Positions 30,979 through 40,936 are shown, counted from the stretch's first letter. The stretch is 64,000 bases of DNA from Anaerostipes sp. (GCF_018381315.1 NZ_JAGZSD010000006.1:62001-126000); one strand, 5' to 3'. Notes: generated by a model from the letters alone, not told the origin. A program made the numbers and translations.

Positions 30979-33900
30979 ATGGCAAACAGAGAAAAGGATG
31001 ATTGTCTGGAAACTGATAAGTTTTCTGTTGATTTGTCAGAAATCATAATTTTTGAGTGGGATATAAAATCAGACAGGCTGACATGTTCCCGGAGCGATGG
31101 AGTAAAGGTCCGTTGCAAGAACGTATACAATGATGCTGGCAGGAACAAAAAATTATTTTCGCTTATCCATCCGGAAGATGTTTTGCTGCTGACCAGATTT
31201 CAGGACAAAGTAAGACAGGGGAACTTGTATTCTTCGGCAGAATTCCGTTGTTTGAATTCTGAGGAGAAGTATAACTGGTGCCAGATTTATGCTATAACCC
31301 AATATGACAGTGATAATATTCCGGCGAAAGCGGTGGGAACTTTTTGGAATGTCCAGAAGGAAAAACTTAAGCTGCAGAAGTTAAGGCACAGAGCTGAAAA
31401 AGATGCTTTGACAGGAATTTATAATCGGGAAACGACAGAAGAACAGGTACAGGAATACCTGGAGGCACAGCCGGACAGTTCATGTGCCTTATTTATGATT
31501 GATACGGATAATTTTAAACAGATCAATGATAGAAAAGGGCATATGCTTGGGGATGTGGTTCTTTCCGAAATGGCCGGTACTATGAAAAAGCTGATGTCTG
31601 AAAACGATATTGTGGGAAGAATCGGAGGAGATGAGTTCACTATATTTATGAAGAATATTTCTTCCCCGACTGCGGCTGAGAAAAAAGCAAAAGAGCTGTC
31701 CCAAATGTTTGGCCATCTATTTGAAAACGAAAAAGAAGCGGTGCAGGTGACTTGCAGCATCGGTGTTGCTCTGTACCCTGAAAACGGAAAAGATTTTAAT
31801 TCTTTATACCGGTGTGCGGATATTGCTCTTTATCAGGCAAAAAAGCAGGGAAAAAACAGATATATAATGTACGATAAGGACAGGCCGTTATGTACGGAAG
31901 AGGCGGAATGCTCTTTTTTAGGTACAGCAATCGATTCAGAGAAACAATTCTCTGATGGGCCGGACAATCTGGCCCGCTATGTTTTTCGGATTTTATATGA
32001 CATGAAAGACATGGATCAGGCAGTTCAGACTATTTTAGAGATCGTAGGAAAACGGTTCGATGTGAGCAGGGCTTACGTTTTTGAAAGCAGTGAAGACGGG
32101 GAGTATTGTTTTAATACATACGAATGGTGCAATGACGGAATATCTCCGCAGAAAGAGAAACTGCAGAATATTAAATACAGTCAGTTCGGGGATTATAAAA
32201 CTCTGTTTGCCGATAATTCGGTTTTTTACTGCAGAGATATTCATACACTGCTGCCGGAGCAGGTGGAGATTTTTGAGGAACAGGGGATCCATTCCACGCT
32301 TCAGTGTGCTTTCTGGAATGAAAATGTATTCAGCGGGTTTGTAGGGTTTGATGAGTGCACAGGGGTCCGGCTGTGGACAAAGGAGGAAGTAAACGCCTTG
32401 TCTCTTATTTCACAAATCCTGGCTACTTTTTTGCAAAAAAAGGAGGTTTCAGAGCGGAATCGGAAAATAGAGCAGGAACTCCAGTTTGTCAGAGAGGCCG
32501 GATTTCCTGTGAAATGCGGAGATGAAGATTATCATATTGCTGCTGAAAAAAGCATTGTGGACTGCATTCACTGCCTCACTTCTTCAGAATACTTGGAAGA
32601 TTCCATTGAGTATGTATTAGAGATTATTGGAGAGTATTATCAGTCGGACCGCGTTTATATTATTGAAATAGATGAGGAACGGAGCGTTGCCAGCAATACA
32701 TATGAGATTTGTGCAAAGGGAGTAAAACCGCAGAAAGAGATTCTCCAGGATGTCTCTATTGAAACTATTGCGTTTTGGCTTCAGGGATTTGAAGCCGGAG
32801 ATTATATAGAGGTGGAGGATGTTGAAAGCCTGGGAGATGACCGGCGGTTGGAATATGAGATATTAAAGACTCAGGGAGTTCAGAGCCTGCTTGCAGTGCC
32901 GCTGCATGTCAAAGGAGCAGTAAAAGGATTTTTGGGAATTGATGATCCGAAACGATATAAAAAGAATATCCGATATTTAAAAGAGCTCTCATATTTTATT
33001 GAAAATGAGATTTCCAAGACAATATTACAGAGAAAACTGAAGCGGATGAGCTATCAGGATTCTATGACAGGTCTGGAAAACAGGAACAGCTATGCAGAAT
33101 ACTGCAGCAGTTTTGCAGAACAGAGTCCGGTACCGGCAGGAGTCATTTTTATGGATATTAACGGACTCAAAATCATGAATGATACAAAGGGCCATATCTG
33201 CGGAAATATGCTGATTATGCACATAGCAGATAAAATGAAACAGTATTTTCCGGACGGAAGAAAATTCCGCCTCAGCGGAGACGAATTTTTAATTGTGACA
33301 GAAAAAATGGAGTATGACAGGTTCAGTAAGATGCTTCATGCCATGACAGAGAGCCTGTCTGAGAATGGCCGGTGTATCGTGTCGGTCGGAACCACATGGA
33401 GTGATGTGCGGACTGACCTGCTGCAGCTGGTTAATAAAGCGGACCGGCTTATGCACCTTAACAAACAGGATTACTATAAGAAGAACGAGAAGATAGCCGC
33501 TGAGAAAATGCCTTTATTTAAGGAATTGCTGGAATCTATTATCAATAAGGAATTTGTACTGTATCTGCAGCCGAAATACTGTGTGAAAGAAGATCGGATA
33601 AAAAGTGCGGAGGTTCTGATCCGGTATAAAGAAAAAGATGGAACGGTCATATCACCATTTCAATTTATCCCTCTGCTGGAAAGTGAAGGGCTGATTTCTT
33701 ATATTGATTTTTTTGTGATGGAAGAAGTGTGCAGGCTTCTTACAAAATGGAAGGACACCGGGCTGTCTCATATAAAACTTGCCATTAACTTTTCCAGGAT
33801 CACATTGCTGGACGACCATTTTTTTGAGCAGTTTTGGAGTGTTTTTCAAAAATACAGCTTAAGTCCCGGACAGCTTGAAGTGGAAATCACAGAAACTCAG

Positions 33901-34278
33901 GAAACACTGAATAAAAAACAGATGGCACAATTATTGGAAAAGATGAAAAAACATGGATTTTCGATTGCTTTTGATGATTTTGGAGGCGGAAATTCTTCTT
34001 ATGAATTTTTGATGATGACCAATTTTGATATGCTGAAAATTGACAAAGGGATTATACAAAAATATCAGGAGTCGGAGAAAGGAGAAATCCTCATAAATCA
34101 CATTGTGGAGATGAGTCATGCTATTGGAACGCAGTGCTGTGCAGAAGGGGTGGAGACAGAAGAACAATTTGAGTTTATGAAAAGGGCCGGATGTGATTAT
34201 GTTCAGGGGTATTTGATCAGCAGGCCTGTTCCGGCAGAACAATTTGAGGAAGAATTTATGCTGCGCCAAGACACTTAA
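30979..34278 (+). CDS. GGDEF-GAF-GAF-GGDEF-EAL cyclic di-GMP protein
   Basis: 1099 residues, soluble. PAS-like domain at about 12-125; first GGDEF at 135-300 with an intact RIGGDEF near 215; first GAF at 325-490 (very close to that of the 26,868 protein: STLQCAFWNENVFSGFVGFDECTGVRLWT); second GAF at 525-680; second GGDEF at 690-830 with RLSGDEF near 765; EAL domain 845-1095. The EAL domain keeps AEVLIRY (for EALIRW), INFSRITLLD, EVEITETQE, IAFDDFGGGNSSYEFL, and CCAEGVETEEQ, so phosphodiesterase activity is likely. The protein could both make and break cyclic di-GMP. The strong paralogy to the previous gene suggests duplication of a GGDEF-GAF unit. Confidence 0.9.
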   Translation: MANREKDDCLETDKFSVDLSEIIIFEWDIKSDRLTCSRSDGVKVRCKNVYNDAGRNKKLFSLIHPEDVLLLTRFQDKVRQGNLYSSAEFRCLNSEEKYNWCQIYAITQYDSDNIPAKAVGTFWNVQKEKLKLQKLRHRAEKDALTGIYNRETTEEQVQEYLEAQPDSSCALFMIDTDNFKQINDRKGHMLGDVVLSEMAGTMKKLMSENDIVGRIGGDEFTIFMKNISSPTAAEKKAKELSQMFGHLFENEKEAVQVTCSIGVALYPENGKDFNSLYRCADIALYQAKKQGKNRYIMYDKDRPLCTEEAECSFLGTAIDSEKQFSDGPDNLARYVFRILYDMKDMDQAVQTILEIVGKRFDVSRAYVFESSEDGEYCFNTYEWCNDGISPQKEKLQNIKYSQFGDYKTLFADNSVFYCRDIHTLLPEQVEIFEEQGIHSTLQCAFWNENVFSGFVGFDECTGVRLWTKEEVNALSLISQILATFLQKKEVSERNRKIEQELQFVREAGFPVKCGDEDYHIAAEKSIVDCIHCLTSSEYLEDSIEYVLEIIGEYYQSDRVYIIEIDEERSVASNTYEICAKGVKPQKEILQDVSIETIAFWLQGFEAGDYIEVEDVESLGDDRRLEYEILKTQGVQSLLAVPLHVKGAVKGFLGIDDPKRYKKNIRYLKELSYFIENEISKTILQRKLKRMSYQDSMTGLENRNSYAEYCSSFAEQSPVPAGVIFMDINGLKIMNDTKGHICGNMLIMHIADKMKQYFPDGRKFRLSGDEFLIVTEKMEYDRFSKMLHAMTESLSENGRCIVSVGTTWSDVRTDLLQLVNKADRLMHLNKQDYYKKNEKIAAEKMPLFKELLESIINKEFVLYLQPKYCVKEDRIKSAEVLIRYKEKDGTVISPFQFIPLLESEGLISYIDFFVMEEVCRLLTKWKDTGLSHIKLAINFSRITLLDDHFFEQFWSVFQKYSLSPGQLEVEITETQETLNKKQMAQLLEKMKKHGFSIAFDDFGGGNSSYEFLMMTNFDMLKIDKGIIQKYQESEKGEILINHIVEMSHAIGTQCCAEGVETEEQFEFMKRAGCDYVQGYLISRPVPAEQFEEEFMLRQDT

Positions 34279-34328
34279 TAAGTTGTAATTAAAAATGCTG
34301 TTTGCTATATGATTGAAGGAGAAGGGGT

Positions 34329-36785
34329 ATGGAACATCAGAAAACGAAGCGGCTGGAAGAAAGAGCCGGTACAAATATGGTTTATGAGGAAACGGACTGT
34401 AAAAATCCTAAGCCGGAGCAGCAGAATCGCCAGTTAGAAAAAAAGGCCAGCTACTTTAAGTGGATGCTGGATGAATATGCAGGCAATGTATATATTGCGG
34501 ATATACAGACCTACGAACTTTTATACCTCAATCAGGCTGCCTGCGAGACACTGTGCCAGCCGGCAGAAAAGCTGGTTGGCCGCAAGTGTTATGAGGTTAT
34601 TCAGGGGAGGGAGGAACCATGTCCTTTCTGTACAAATGGCCTTCTGACAGAAGATGAGTTCTATGAGTGGGATTTTTATAATCCGGTTCTGAAACGTACA
34701 TTTATAGTAAAAAACAGGATCGTTAATTGGGAGGATCACAGGGCCCGGCTTGAACTGTCACATGATAATATGAGTCCGGAGTATAAGCTGGAGAAGAGAG
34801 ACCGGGAGAGAGAAGCCATTATAAGATCTATTCCGGGAGGATTTGCACGTGTGGATGCCCGGGACTTTAAGACAATTATCTGGTATGGGGGAGAATTTCT
34901 TCCTCTGATTGGCTATACAAAAGAACAGTTTCAAAATGAGGTTCACTCCCAGTGTGACTATGTGCATCCGGATGATTTAGCCCGTGTGGAGGAAGTGATG
35001 CGAAAATCCAAGGCGACCGGGGAAGATAAAGCCATAGAGGCGCGTATTGTGGCCCGTGACGGAAAAACCAAGATCCTGACCATGACCTTTAGCTATGTGA
35101 GCGGAAAGGACAGCTGGGACGGGTTAGATTCCTTTTACAGCATTGGAATAGATATAACAAAGGAGAGAGAAGAACAGGACAGACAGCGCATTGCATTGGA
35201 AGATGCCTATCAGGCGGCCAGAGTGGCAAATGCAGCAAAAACAAATTTTCTATCCTCTATGTCACATGATATCCGGACTCCGATGAATGCTATCATGGGT
35301 ATGGCTGCTATTGCGCAGGCAAATCTGGAATATCCGGATAAGATAAAAGACTGTATGGACAAGATTAATACTTCCAGCAGGCATTTGCTCAGCCTGATCA
35401 ATGAGGTTTTGGATATGTCAAAGATCGAGAGCGGGAAGATAAATATTGCATTGGAGCAGGTCAGCCTTCCTGAAATGGTCGAAACAGTTACTTCGATGTG
35501 CCTTCCTCTGATAAATGAAAAGCACCAGTATTTTGAGATGAGCATCGGACATGTATCCCATGAAAATGTGGTGGCAGACGGAGACAGGCTCAGGCAGGTT
35601 TTGATGAATATCCTGTCCAATGCAATAAAGTATACTCCCGAAGGAGGAACCATTACTCTGCGCATCAATGAGCAGTATTCGCCTAATCCGAAGAAAAGCC
35701 AGTACGAGTTTATCTGTATTGATACCGGCATTGGAATTTCCGAGGATTTTCTGCCGCATATCTTTGATCCGTTTTCACGGGCAGAAGATTCCCGTATTAG
35801 TAAAATCCAGGGGACCGGTCTGGGGATGGCAATTACAGAGAACATTGTGCGAATGATGAACGGTACCATAGGAGTGGAAAGCAAGATTGGAAAGGGAAGC
35901 AAATTTACGGTCTCTGTCCCTCTTGAAATTTGTGGGGAGGAAGCACAAGGCAGCGATGAATTAACCGGACTTCCGGTATTGGTAGTGGATGATGACCAGA
36001 TCACTTGTGAGAATGCCGCTGCACTTCTCCACGAGATCGGCATGCGGGGAGACTGGGTTTTATCGGGGAAAGAAGCCATTGACAGAATTGCAGAAGCCCA
36101 TGAGAAGCAGGAGGATTTCTTCGTTGTCATTCTGGACTGGAAGATGCCGGGGATGGACGGGTTGGATGCGACAAAGGCCATCCGCAGAAAGTTAGGTGAT
36201 CAGGTTCCAATTATTGTGATATCCGCCTATGATTATTCTGATATTGAAGAAGAGTTTTTGGAGGCCGGCGCTGACGCATTTATCACCAAGCCTCTTTTTA
36301 AGTCGAAGATGCTGCAGGTTCTGCATTTATTTGTCTCTGCGGACAAAGGAAATGATACAGAGACTAAAGAGGAAGAGAATGGGACAGAAATAGAAGGCAG
36401 AAGAGTGCTTCTGGTAGAAGATAACGATATTAACCGGGAAATTGTTACAGAGCTGCTTGAAATGAATCAGATCAGTGTAGATTCAGCCGGAAACGGACAG
36501 CTGGGCAAAGAAGCCTTTGAAGCATCAGCACCGGGGGATTACAGTGCTATTTTAATGGATATCCAGATGCCTGTAATGAACGGCTATGACGCGACAGCAG
36601 CTATCCGCAGTTTGGAAAGGGATGATGCCCATACGATTCCCATTATAGCCCTGACGGCCAATGCATTTACTACAGATGCGGCAAAAGGCTACAGTGTAGG
36701 TATGAATGATTATCTTGCCAAACCAATAGAGATTGAACACCTGATGCAAGTTCTGCGCAGATGGATGGGAAAGAGAAGTAAGTAA
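34329..36785 (+). CDS. Hybrid sensor histidine kinase (PAS-PAS-HisKA-HATPase-REC-REC)
   Basis: 818 residues, soluble. The first PAS (about 40-150) begins WMLDEYAGNVYIADIQTYELLYLN and has the same EPCPFCTN Cys motif as the 26,868 protein; a second PAS ends YSIGIDITKERE near 275. HisKA has the phospho-acceptor in FLSSMSHDIRTPMNAIMG (His near 311). HATPase motifs: ILSNAIKYTPEGG, CIDTGIGIS and GTGLGMAITENIVRMM. Two receiver domains follow with phospho-acceptor Asp in DWKMPGMDG (near 603) and MDIQMPVMNGYDA (near 743). The short GGAG box is at 34,317-34,320. An HPt protein for such a phosphorelay is encoded at 45,455. Confidence 0.95.
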   Translation: MEHQKTKRLEERAGTNMVYEETDCKNPKPEQQNRQLEKKASYFKWMLDEYAGNVYIADIQTYELLYLNQAACETLCQPAEKLVGRKCYEVIQGREEPCPFCTNGLLTEDEFYEWDFYNPVLKRTFIVKNRIVNWEDHRARLELSHDNMSPEYKLEKRDREREAIIRSIPGGFARVDARDFKTIIWYGGEFLPLIGYTKEQFQNEVHSQCDYVHPDDLARVEEVMRKSKATGEDKAIEARIVARDGKTKILTMTFSYVSGKDSWDGLDSFYSIGIDITKEREEQDRQRIALEDAYQAARVANAAKTNFLSSMSHDIRTPMNAIMGMAAIAQANLEYPDKIKDCMDKINTSSRHLLSLINEVLDMSKIESGKINIALEQVSLPEMVETVTSMCLPLINEKHQYFEMSIGHVSHENVVADGDRLRQVLMNILSNAIKYTPEGGTITLRINEQYSPNPKKSQYEFICIDTGIGISEDFLPHIFDPFSRAEDSRISKIQGTGLGMAITENIVRMMNGTIGVESKIGKGSKFTVSVPLEICGEEAQGSDELTGLPVLVVDDDQITCENAAALLHEIGMRGDWVLSGKEAIDRIAEAHEKQEDFFVVILDWKMPGMDGLDATKAIRRKLGDQVPIIVISAYDYSDIEEEFLEAGADAFITKPLFKSKMLQVLHLFVSADKGNDTETKEEENGTEIEGRRVLLVEDNDINREIVTELLEMNQISVDSAGNGQLGKEAFEASAPGDYSAILMDIQMPVMNGYDATAAIRSLERDDAHTIPIIALTANAFTTDAAKGYSVGMNDYLAKPIEIEHLMQVLRRWMGKRSK

Positions 36786-36898
36786 TCATCTGCACACTTA
36801 TAAAGGAAGAAAGGTTTGGATAGCCTATTGAATTTACTTCATAAAATCAGTACAATAAAAGAATAGTACATAATGTTTGGCTGAGAAAAGGGGATTTT

Positions 36899-37696
36899 AT
36901 GAAGAAGTACAAGGGAATCGTTTTCTTCGATTATGACGGAACGACCGTAGATGACACAGACGGCATAAATAAGGCAACAAAAAAGACCATTGAATCTTTG
37001 GAAAAACTAAAGGGAAATGGATATTTGACAATGCTGTGTTCTGGGAGGAGCAGGCGGTTTTTAGAAAATGATATTGATAAATTCGAGGGAGCGATCACCT
37101 GCAATGGATCCTATACGGAAGTCGGCGGGCAGGTTGTCACGGATATTCATATTTCAGAGAAGACAATGCAGGAAGTGATCAGACGGTATTTTTCAAAAGA
37201 CACTGCGCTGCATTTAGAGACACAGGACGTTACATATTATATGCATTATAACCAGCAGTTTTATCGGGATTTCCGAGACTTTTTGGGGTTCCCGGACTGT
37301 TGGTTTGCACCCTGGGAAGACCGGAAGGATGAGCATATTACAAAGATTGTTATAAATTATGAAAGGGAAGAACTGGTTGACAAGTTACAATCAGAATTTG
37401 CAGAGGAGTTACAGTGTGTAAAACCTTTTGAAGATCTGAATATTTTAGATATTATGTCAAAAGGAGTGACAAAGGGAGATGCTATTGTAAGACTTATGGA
37501 CAGGCTGGGAGTCCATAAAGAAGACTGCTATGCTTTCGGCGATTCTGACAATGATATTGAGATGCTGGAGGCTGTGGGAACGGCCATTGTCATGGGCCGG
37601 CACAGCAAGGCAGCAGGCAGGGCGGCAGATATGCTGACTGGTACTGTGAGAGAAGAAGGAATTACAAGAGCTTTGGAAAATATAGGATTGATTTAA
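36899..37696 (+). CDS. HAD-superfamily (Cof-type) phosphatase
   Basis: 265 residues. Motif I FFDYDGTTVDD (nucleophile Asp11 and Asp13), motif II MLCSGR, the type IIB cap domain in the middle (about 85-185), motif III Lys near 207 (SKGVTKGDAI) and motif IV YAFGDSDNDIEML. This is the Cof/YwpJ class acting on small phosphorylated metabolites. Signal peptide absent. Stand-alone between the hybrid kinase and an intergenic repeat; substrate unknown. Confidence 0.9.
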   Translation: MKKYKGIVFFDYDGTTVDDTDGINKATKKTIESLEKLKGNGYLTMLCSGRSRRFLENDIDKFEGAITCNGSYTEVGGQVVTDIHISEKTMQEVIRRYFSKDTALHLETQDVTYYMHYNQQFYRDFRDFLGFPDCWFAPWEDRKDEHITKIVINYEREELVDKLQSEFAEELQCVKPFEDLNILDIMSKGVTKGDAIVRLMDRLGVHKEDCYAFGDSDNDIEMLEAVGTAIVMGRHSKAAGRAADMLTGTVREEGITRALENIGLI

Positions 37697-37727
37697 CGTC
37701 TGTGAAGAAAGTATATCTGTTCAGAGA

Positions 37728-37902
37728 CCTTTTTTATTTCATAGAAGAGCGTTCCGTGAAATAAAAAACACTCCGTGCAGGATGCGTACAAATGCGCAGA
37801 GAAACTATTTGCCTTTGGCAAACCGCATTTGGCGCGCAAAGTGAACAAGCCTCTCAAAGAGTGAGGGACCTAAGAGATAAGGTGGCTCGTTCACTTTGTT
37901 CT
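37728..37902. repeat. Dispersed structured intergenic repeat, copy B (full length)
   Basis: It starts with the inverted repeat TTTTTTATTTCA...TGAAATAAAAAA (37,731-37,766), which can end transcription both ways. Next come ACTCCGTGCAGGATGCG, TTTGCCTTTGGCAAA and CATTTGGCGCGCAAAGTG. The final part folds as a three-way junction: GTGAACAAGCC with GGCTCGTTCAC as the base stem, and CTCTCAAAGAG and ACCTAAGAGATAAGGT as hairpin arms. Copies at 25,465, 40,677 and 48,344 share these parts. It fills most of the 289-base gap before the protease gene. Confidence 0.85.
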
Positions 37903-37985
37903 ATTACATATAGTTATATATATATTTACAGGGGGTAAAATGATAATAATTCTGTCCCTGCAGAAAGCAGGAGAGGGGAGACAGT

Positions 37986-40604
37986 ATGAAGAAACTATCG
38001 ATTTTATTAATGGCAGTCTGCTTGTTTTTCAGTCAGCTGACTGTGGCAGAAGCAAAAGAAAAGGCATCGCCCGATGAGGGCAGCAATAATTACCATGCCA
38101 TAGATTATGAGGTGTCGGAGTCAAAAACAAAAAATGCACAGTTCCGTTCGCGAAATGTACTGCCGGAGGTATATGACGCACGGACACAAAATTATGTGAC
38201 CAGTGTTAAAGATCAGAATCCATTTGGTGACTGCTGGGCATTTTCTGCTATGTCTACCGCTGAGACCAGTGCTTTAAAGAATAATTTGGCATCTGACAAG
38301 GCCAGCCTGGATCTGTCAGAGCTGCAGCTGGCGTATTTCTTTTATCACCGTGTGAACGATCCTCTGGGAAATACCGGGGGAGACCGGAATACAGCGCTGT
38401 CCGCTGTGGGCACAGATGATTATCTGCAAAACGGAGGAAACAACTGGATGACGGCAGTGAGTCTTTCTCAGTGGGCCGGACCTGTCGCTGAAAGCAGGGC
38501 TCCTTATGTAAATAACTCCGTTGATTATCCAAAATCTCTGGATGCGGATCTTAATTATCTCCATACAGAATATGCCATGAAAGATGCTGTTTTTCTTCCG
38601 GATAATGATATTGAGGGGATAAAACAGGCCATTATAAATTATGGATCTGTCAGTATCGCTTATGCTTCCGGAGGAATTAATACCAAATATTTTTACAGCG
38701 GCAGTACAGCATTTGACCATTCAGTTACCATTGTCGGATATGACAACAATGTTTCAAAAGAGTTGTTTGGCAGCCAAAAGCCGGAAAATGATGGTGCATG
38801 GATTGTAAAAAACAGCTGGGGCAGCTGGGCTGGTGATGAGGGATATTTTTATCTTTCCTATGACCAGCCGCTGAATGCTGTTGTAGCTTATAATTATATG
38901 TCAGCTGAACAATATGATAATAACTATTTTTATGATGGATCTGCAAGTATGATGAAAGGCAGCATGGAAGGAGACTTGACTGCAGCTAATGTCTTTCAGG
39001 CCAAAAGCGGAAGTGATAAAAACCCTGAGTATTTGGGCGCAGTTTCTGTAGGGATAGCCAACGCAGATACGAACTACAGTGTCCAAATTTATACGGATTT
39101 AAAGGATCCCTCTGATCCATACAGCGGAACAAAGGCGCTTTCACAGCCGGTTACCGGCTTTAAAGCGTATGAGGGGATTTATACGATTGAACTTCCCGAT
39201 AAAATAAGATTAAGTCAGGGAAGCAAGTTTGCAGTGGTTGTCACACTGAAAAATAAGGATACAGGGTCTGGCAAGATCCTAATAGCCCAAGACTGGAATT
39301 ATAACTGGATATCCATGAAGGAAGAAACGGCTCCGCAGCAGAGTTTTGTACTTGAAAACGGCAGTTGGTACGATACAAGCAAAGATAAGTTCTGCTGTCG
39401 GATTAAAGCATTTACTGATTCAGATGCCTTGAAAATACAAAAAGCAGAAATTGAAGTAAGCAGTAAATCCTATATTTATAATGGAGAAGAATTAAAGCCA
39501 TTACTGAAAGTTACTATGGAAGGACAGACATTAAATGAAGGTACGGATTACAGTATTAGATATGTTAATAATGTAAATGCAGGGAAGGCGACTTTAATTA
39601 TTACTGGAGAAAACGATTATTGTGGTATAAGAAATATATCTTTTACGATTCAGCCGCGCAGTCTTACAGAAGCAGATATCGGGAGCATTACTTCCGTAAA
39701 TTATAATGGAAGAGCACAGACTCCTGCGGTTACTGTTAAAGATGGGGCTGTCACTCTCAAAGAAGGAAGGGATTATACACTGGCCTATGACGGCAATAAA
39801 AATGTTGGAAAAGCATCAGTGACGATTAAGGGAATAGGAAACTATACTGGAGAGATTACCAGGAACTTTACAATCGTTCCATGTAATGTGAATAAGCTGA
39901 GCTGCGGCAGTATCAGCCCGAAGACTTATATAGGAAAAGCACAATATCCGGATATCCGGATTACAAACAATGGCACGGTTCTAAGGAAAGGAACCGATTA
40001 TTTATTATCCTACCGAAACAATACCAATGCAGGGACGGCAGAGGTCACCATTACAGGAAAAGGGAACTATACCGGCCGTATGGCCAAGTATTTTAAGATT
40101 GCCAGACGCGGAGTAAATACTCTCAGTATCAGCAGGATTTCTAACCGCATTTATAGTGGGAAGCCTATAAAGCCTTCTGTGACAGTAAAATATGGATCAA
40201 AGACTTTAAAAAAGAATACAGATTATACTTTAAGCTACAGCAGCAATAAAAATACCGGAAAAGCCACAGTGAAGGTAACAGGAGCAGGAAATTATACGGG
40301 AAGTGTGGTAAGAGCGTTTTATATTGTTCCAAAGAAGACAAGTATTACATATGCGAAGTCTAAAAAATCCGGAAAGGTTACTATAAAATATAAAAAGGCA
40401 GCAGGGGCAGGCGGATATCAGATTGCCTACCGTAAAAAAGGAACAAAATCTTATAAGTATATAAGAACGTCCAAGCGTTCCTATACGATATCAAAGCTTT
40501 CCAGAAAAAAATCCTATCAGATAAAGGTACGTCCGTACAAAACTGTAGGGAAAACAAAATATTACGGCAGCTATAGTGCCCAGAAAACGGTTCGTATCCG
40601 TTGA
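37986..40604 (+). CDS. Secreted papain-family (C1) cysteine protease with Ig-like repeats
   Basis: 872 residues. Signal peptide MKKLSILLMAVCLFFSQLTVAEA, cleavage near residue 23. The C1 protease domain (about 55-300) has the oxyanion Gln and catalytic Cys in KDQNPFGDCWAFSAMST (Cys near 83), His in AFDHSVTIVGYD (near 245) and Asn in WIVKNSWGSW (near 276). A lectin-like beta domain covers about 310-480. Then come four MBG/Ig-like repeats of about 75 residues (YNGEELKP, YNGRAQTPAVTV, YIGKAQYPDIRI, YSGKPIKPSVTV) and a C-terminal Fn3-like domain with a very basic end. No LPXTG sorting signal; the basic repeats may hold it to the wall. The ATG has a GGGGAG box. Confidence 0.93.
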   Translation: MKKLSILLMAVCLFFSQLTVAEAKEKASPDEGSNNYHAIDYEVSESKTKNAQFRSRNVLPEVYDARTQNYVTSVKDQNPFGDCWAFSAMSTAETSALKNNLASDKASLDLSELQLAYFFYHRVNDPLGNTGGDRNTALSAVGTDDYLQNGGNNWMTAVSLSQWAGPVAESRAPYVNNSVDYPKSLDADLNYLHTEYAMKDAVFLPDNDIEGIKQAIINYGSVSIAYASGGINTKYFYSGSTAFDHSVTIVGYDNNVSKELFGSQKPENDGAWIVKNSWGSWAGDEGYFYLSYDQPLNAVVAYNYMSAEQYDNNYFYDGSASMMKGSMEGDLTAANVFQAKSGSDKNPEYLGAVSVGIANADTNYSVQIYTDLKDPSDPYSGTKALSQPVTGFKAYEGIYTIELPDKIRLSQGSKFAVVVTLKNKDTGSGKILIAQDWNYNWISMKEETAPQQSFVLENGSWYDTSKDKFCCRIKAFTDSDALKIQKAEIEVSSKSYIYNGEELKPLLKVTMEGQTLNEGTDYSIRYVNNVNAGKATLIITGENDYCGIRNISFTIQPRSLTEADIGSITSVNYNGRAQTPAVTVKDGAVTLKEGRDYTLAYDGNKNVGKASVTIKGIGNYTGEITRNFTIVPCNVNKLSCGSISPKTYIGKAQYPDIRITNNGTVLRKGTDYLLSYRNNTNAGTAEVTITGKGNYTGRMAKYFKIARRGVNTLSISRISNRIYSGKPIKPSVTVKYGSKTLKKNTDYTLSYSSNKNTGKATVKVTGAGNYTGSVVRAFYIVPKKTSITYAKSKKSGKVTIKYKKAAGAGGYQIAYRKKGTKSYKYIRTSKRSYTISKLSRKKSYQIKVRPYKTVGKTKYYGSYSAQKTVRIR

Positions 40605-40634
40605 AAGGCCGGCTGAACTTTTATAAAAACAGAG

Positions 40635-40676
40635 AAAGAAACATTTTGGTGCCGCGGTGCCGGGATGTTTCTTTTT
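40635..40676 (+). terminator. Terminator after the protease gene
   Basis: AAAGAAACAT (40,635-40,644) pairs with ATGTTTCTTT, with a GC-rich inner part GGTGCC/GGTGCC, followed by TTTTT. Confidence 0.85.
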
Positions 40677-40848
40677 GCTCTTTCATGGGAAAGCGCGTCC
40701 TATGAAAGAAAAAGCACTCCGTGCAGGATGCGCACAAATGCATAGAGAAATTATTTGCCTGTGGCAATCGCATTTGGCGCGCAAAGTGTACAAGCCCCTC
40801 AAAGAGTGAAGGGTTGGGGGAGATGAGGTGGGCGTGCCACTTTGTTCT
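40677..40848. repeat. Dispersed structured intergenic repeat, copy C
   Basis: Shares with copy B the TCTTTCAT...ATGAAAGA inverted repeat, GCACTCCGTGCAGGATGCG, TTTGCCTGTGGCAA, GCATTTGGCGCGCAAAGTG and the closing CACTTTGTTCT. The base stem AAAGTG/CACTTT and the GCCC/GGGC pairs are kept although the sequences between differ, suggesting the structure matters. Confidence 0.85.
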
Positions 40849-40853
40849 GAGTG

Positions 40854-40882
40854 TTGACATTTTGATCATGGAGTAATACTAT
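40854..40882 (+). promoter_or_regulatory. Promoter of the marR-FUSC operon
   Basis: TTGACA at 40854-40859 and TACTAT at 40877-40882, 17 bases apart; a TATAAT at 40884 is too far from the -35 box. Confidence 0.6.
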
Positions 40883-40886
40883 ATAT

Positions 40887-40909
40887 AATAGTTCACAAAG
40901 TAAACTATT
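40887..40909. promoter_or_regulatory. Operator-like inverted repeat before marR
   Basis: AATAGTT (40887-40893) and AACTATT (40903-40909) form a perfect 7-base inverted repeat with a 9-base spacer, placed just downstream of the -10 box. This fits an autoregulatory MarR operator. Confidence 0.55.
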
Positions 40910-40936
40910 TGTTTGATTGAGGATATGGAGATATTA

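Noticed and set aside
35210..36181. 323-codon antisense ORF in the hybrid kinase gene
   Set aside because: It is the complement of the well-supported kinase frame and has no recognisable domain.
37780..37910. Cyclic di-GMP riboswitch before the secreted protease
   Set aside because: The region is part of the dispersed repeat also seen after other genes; the conserved riboswitch blocks are missing.
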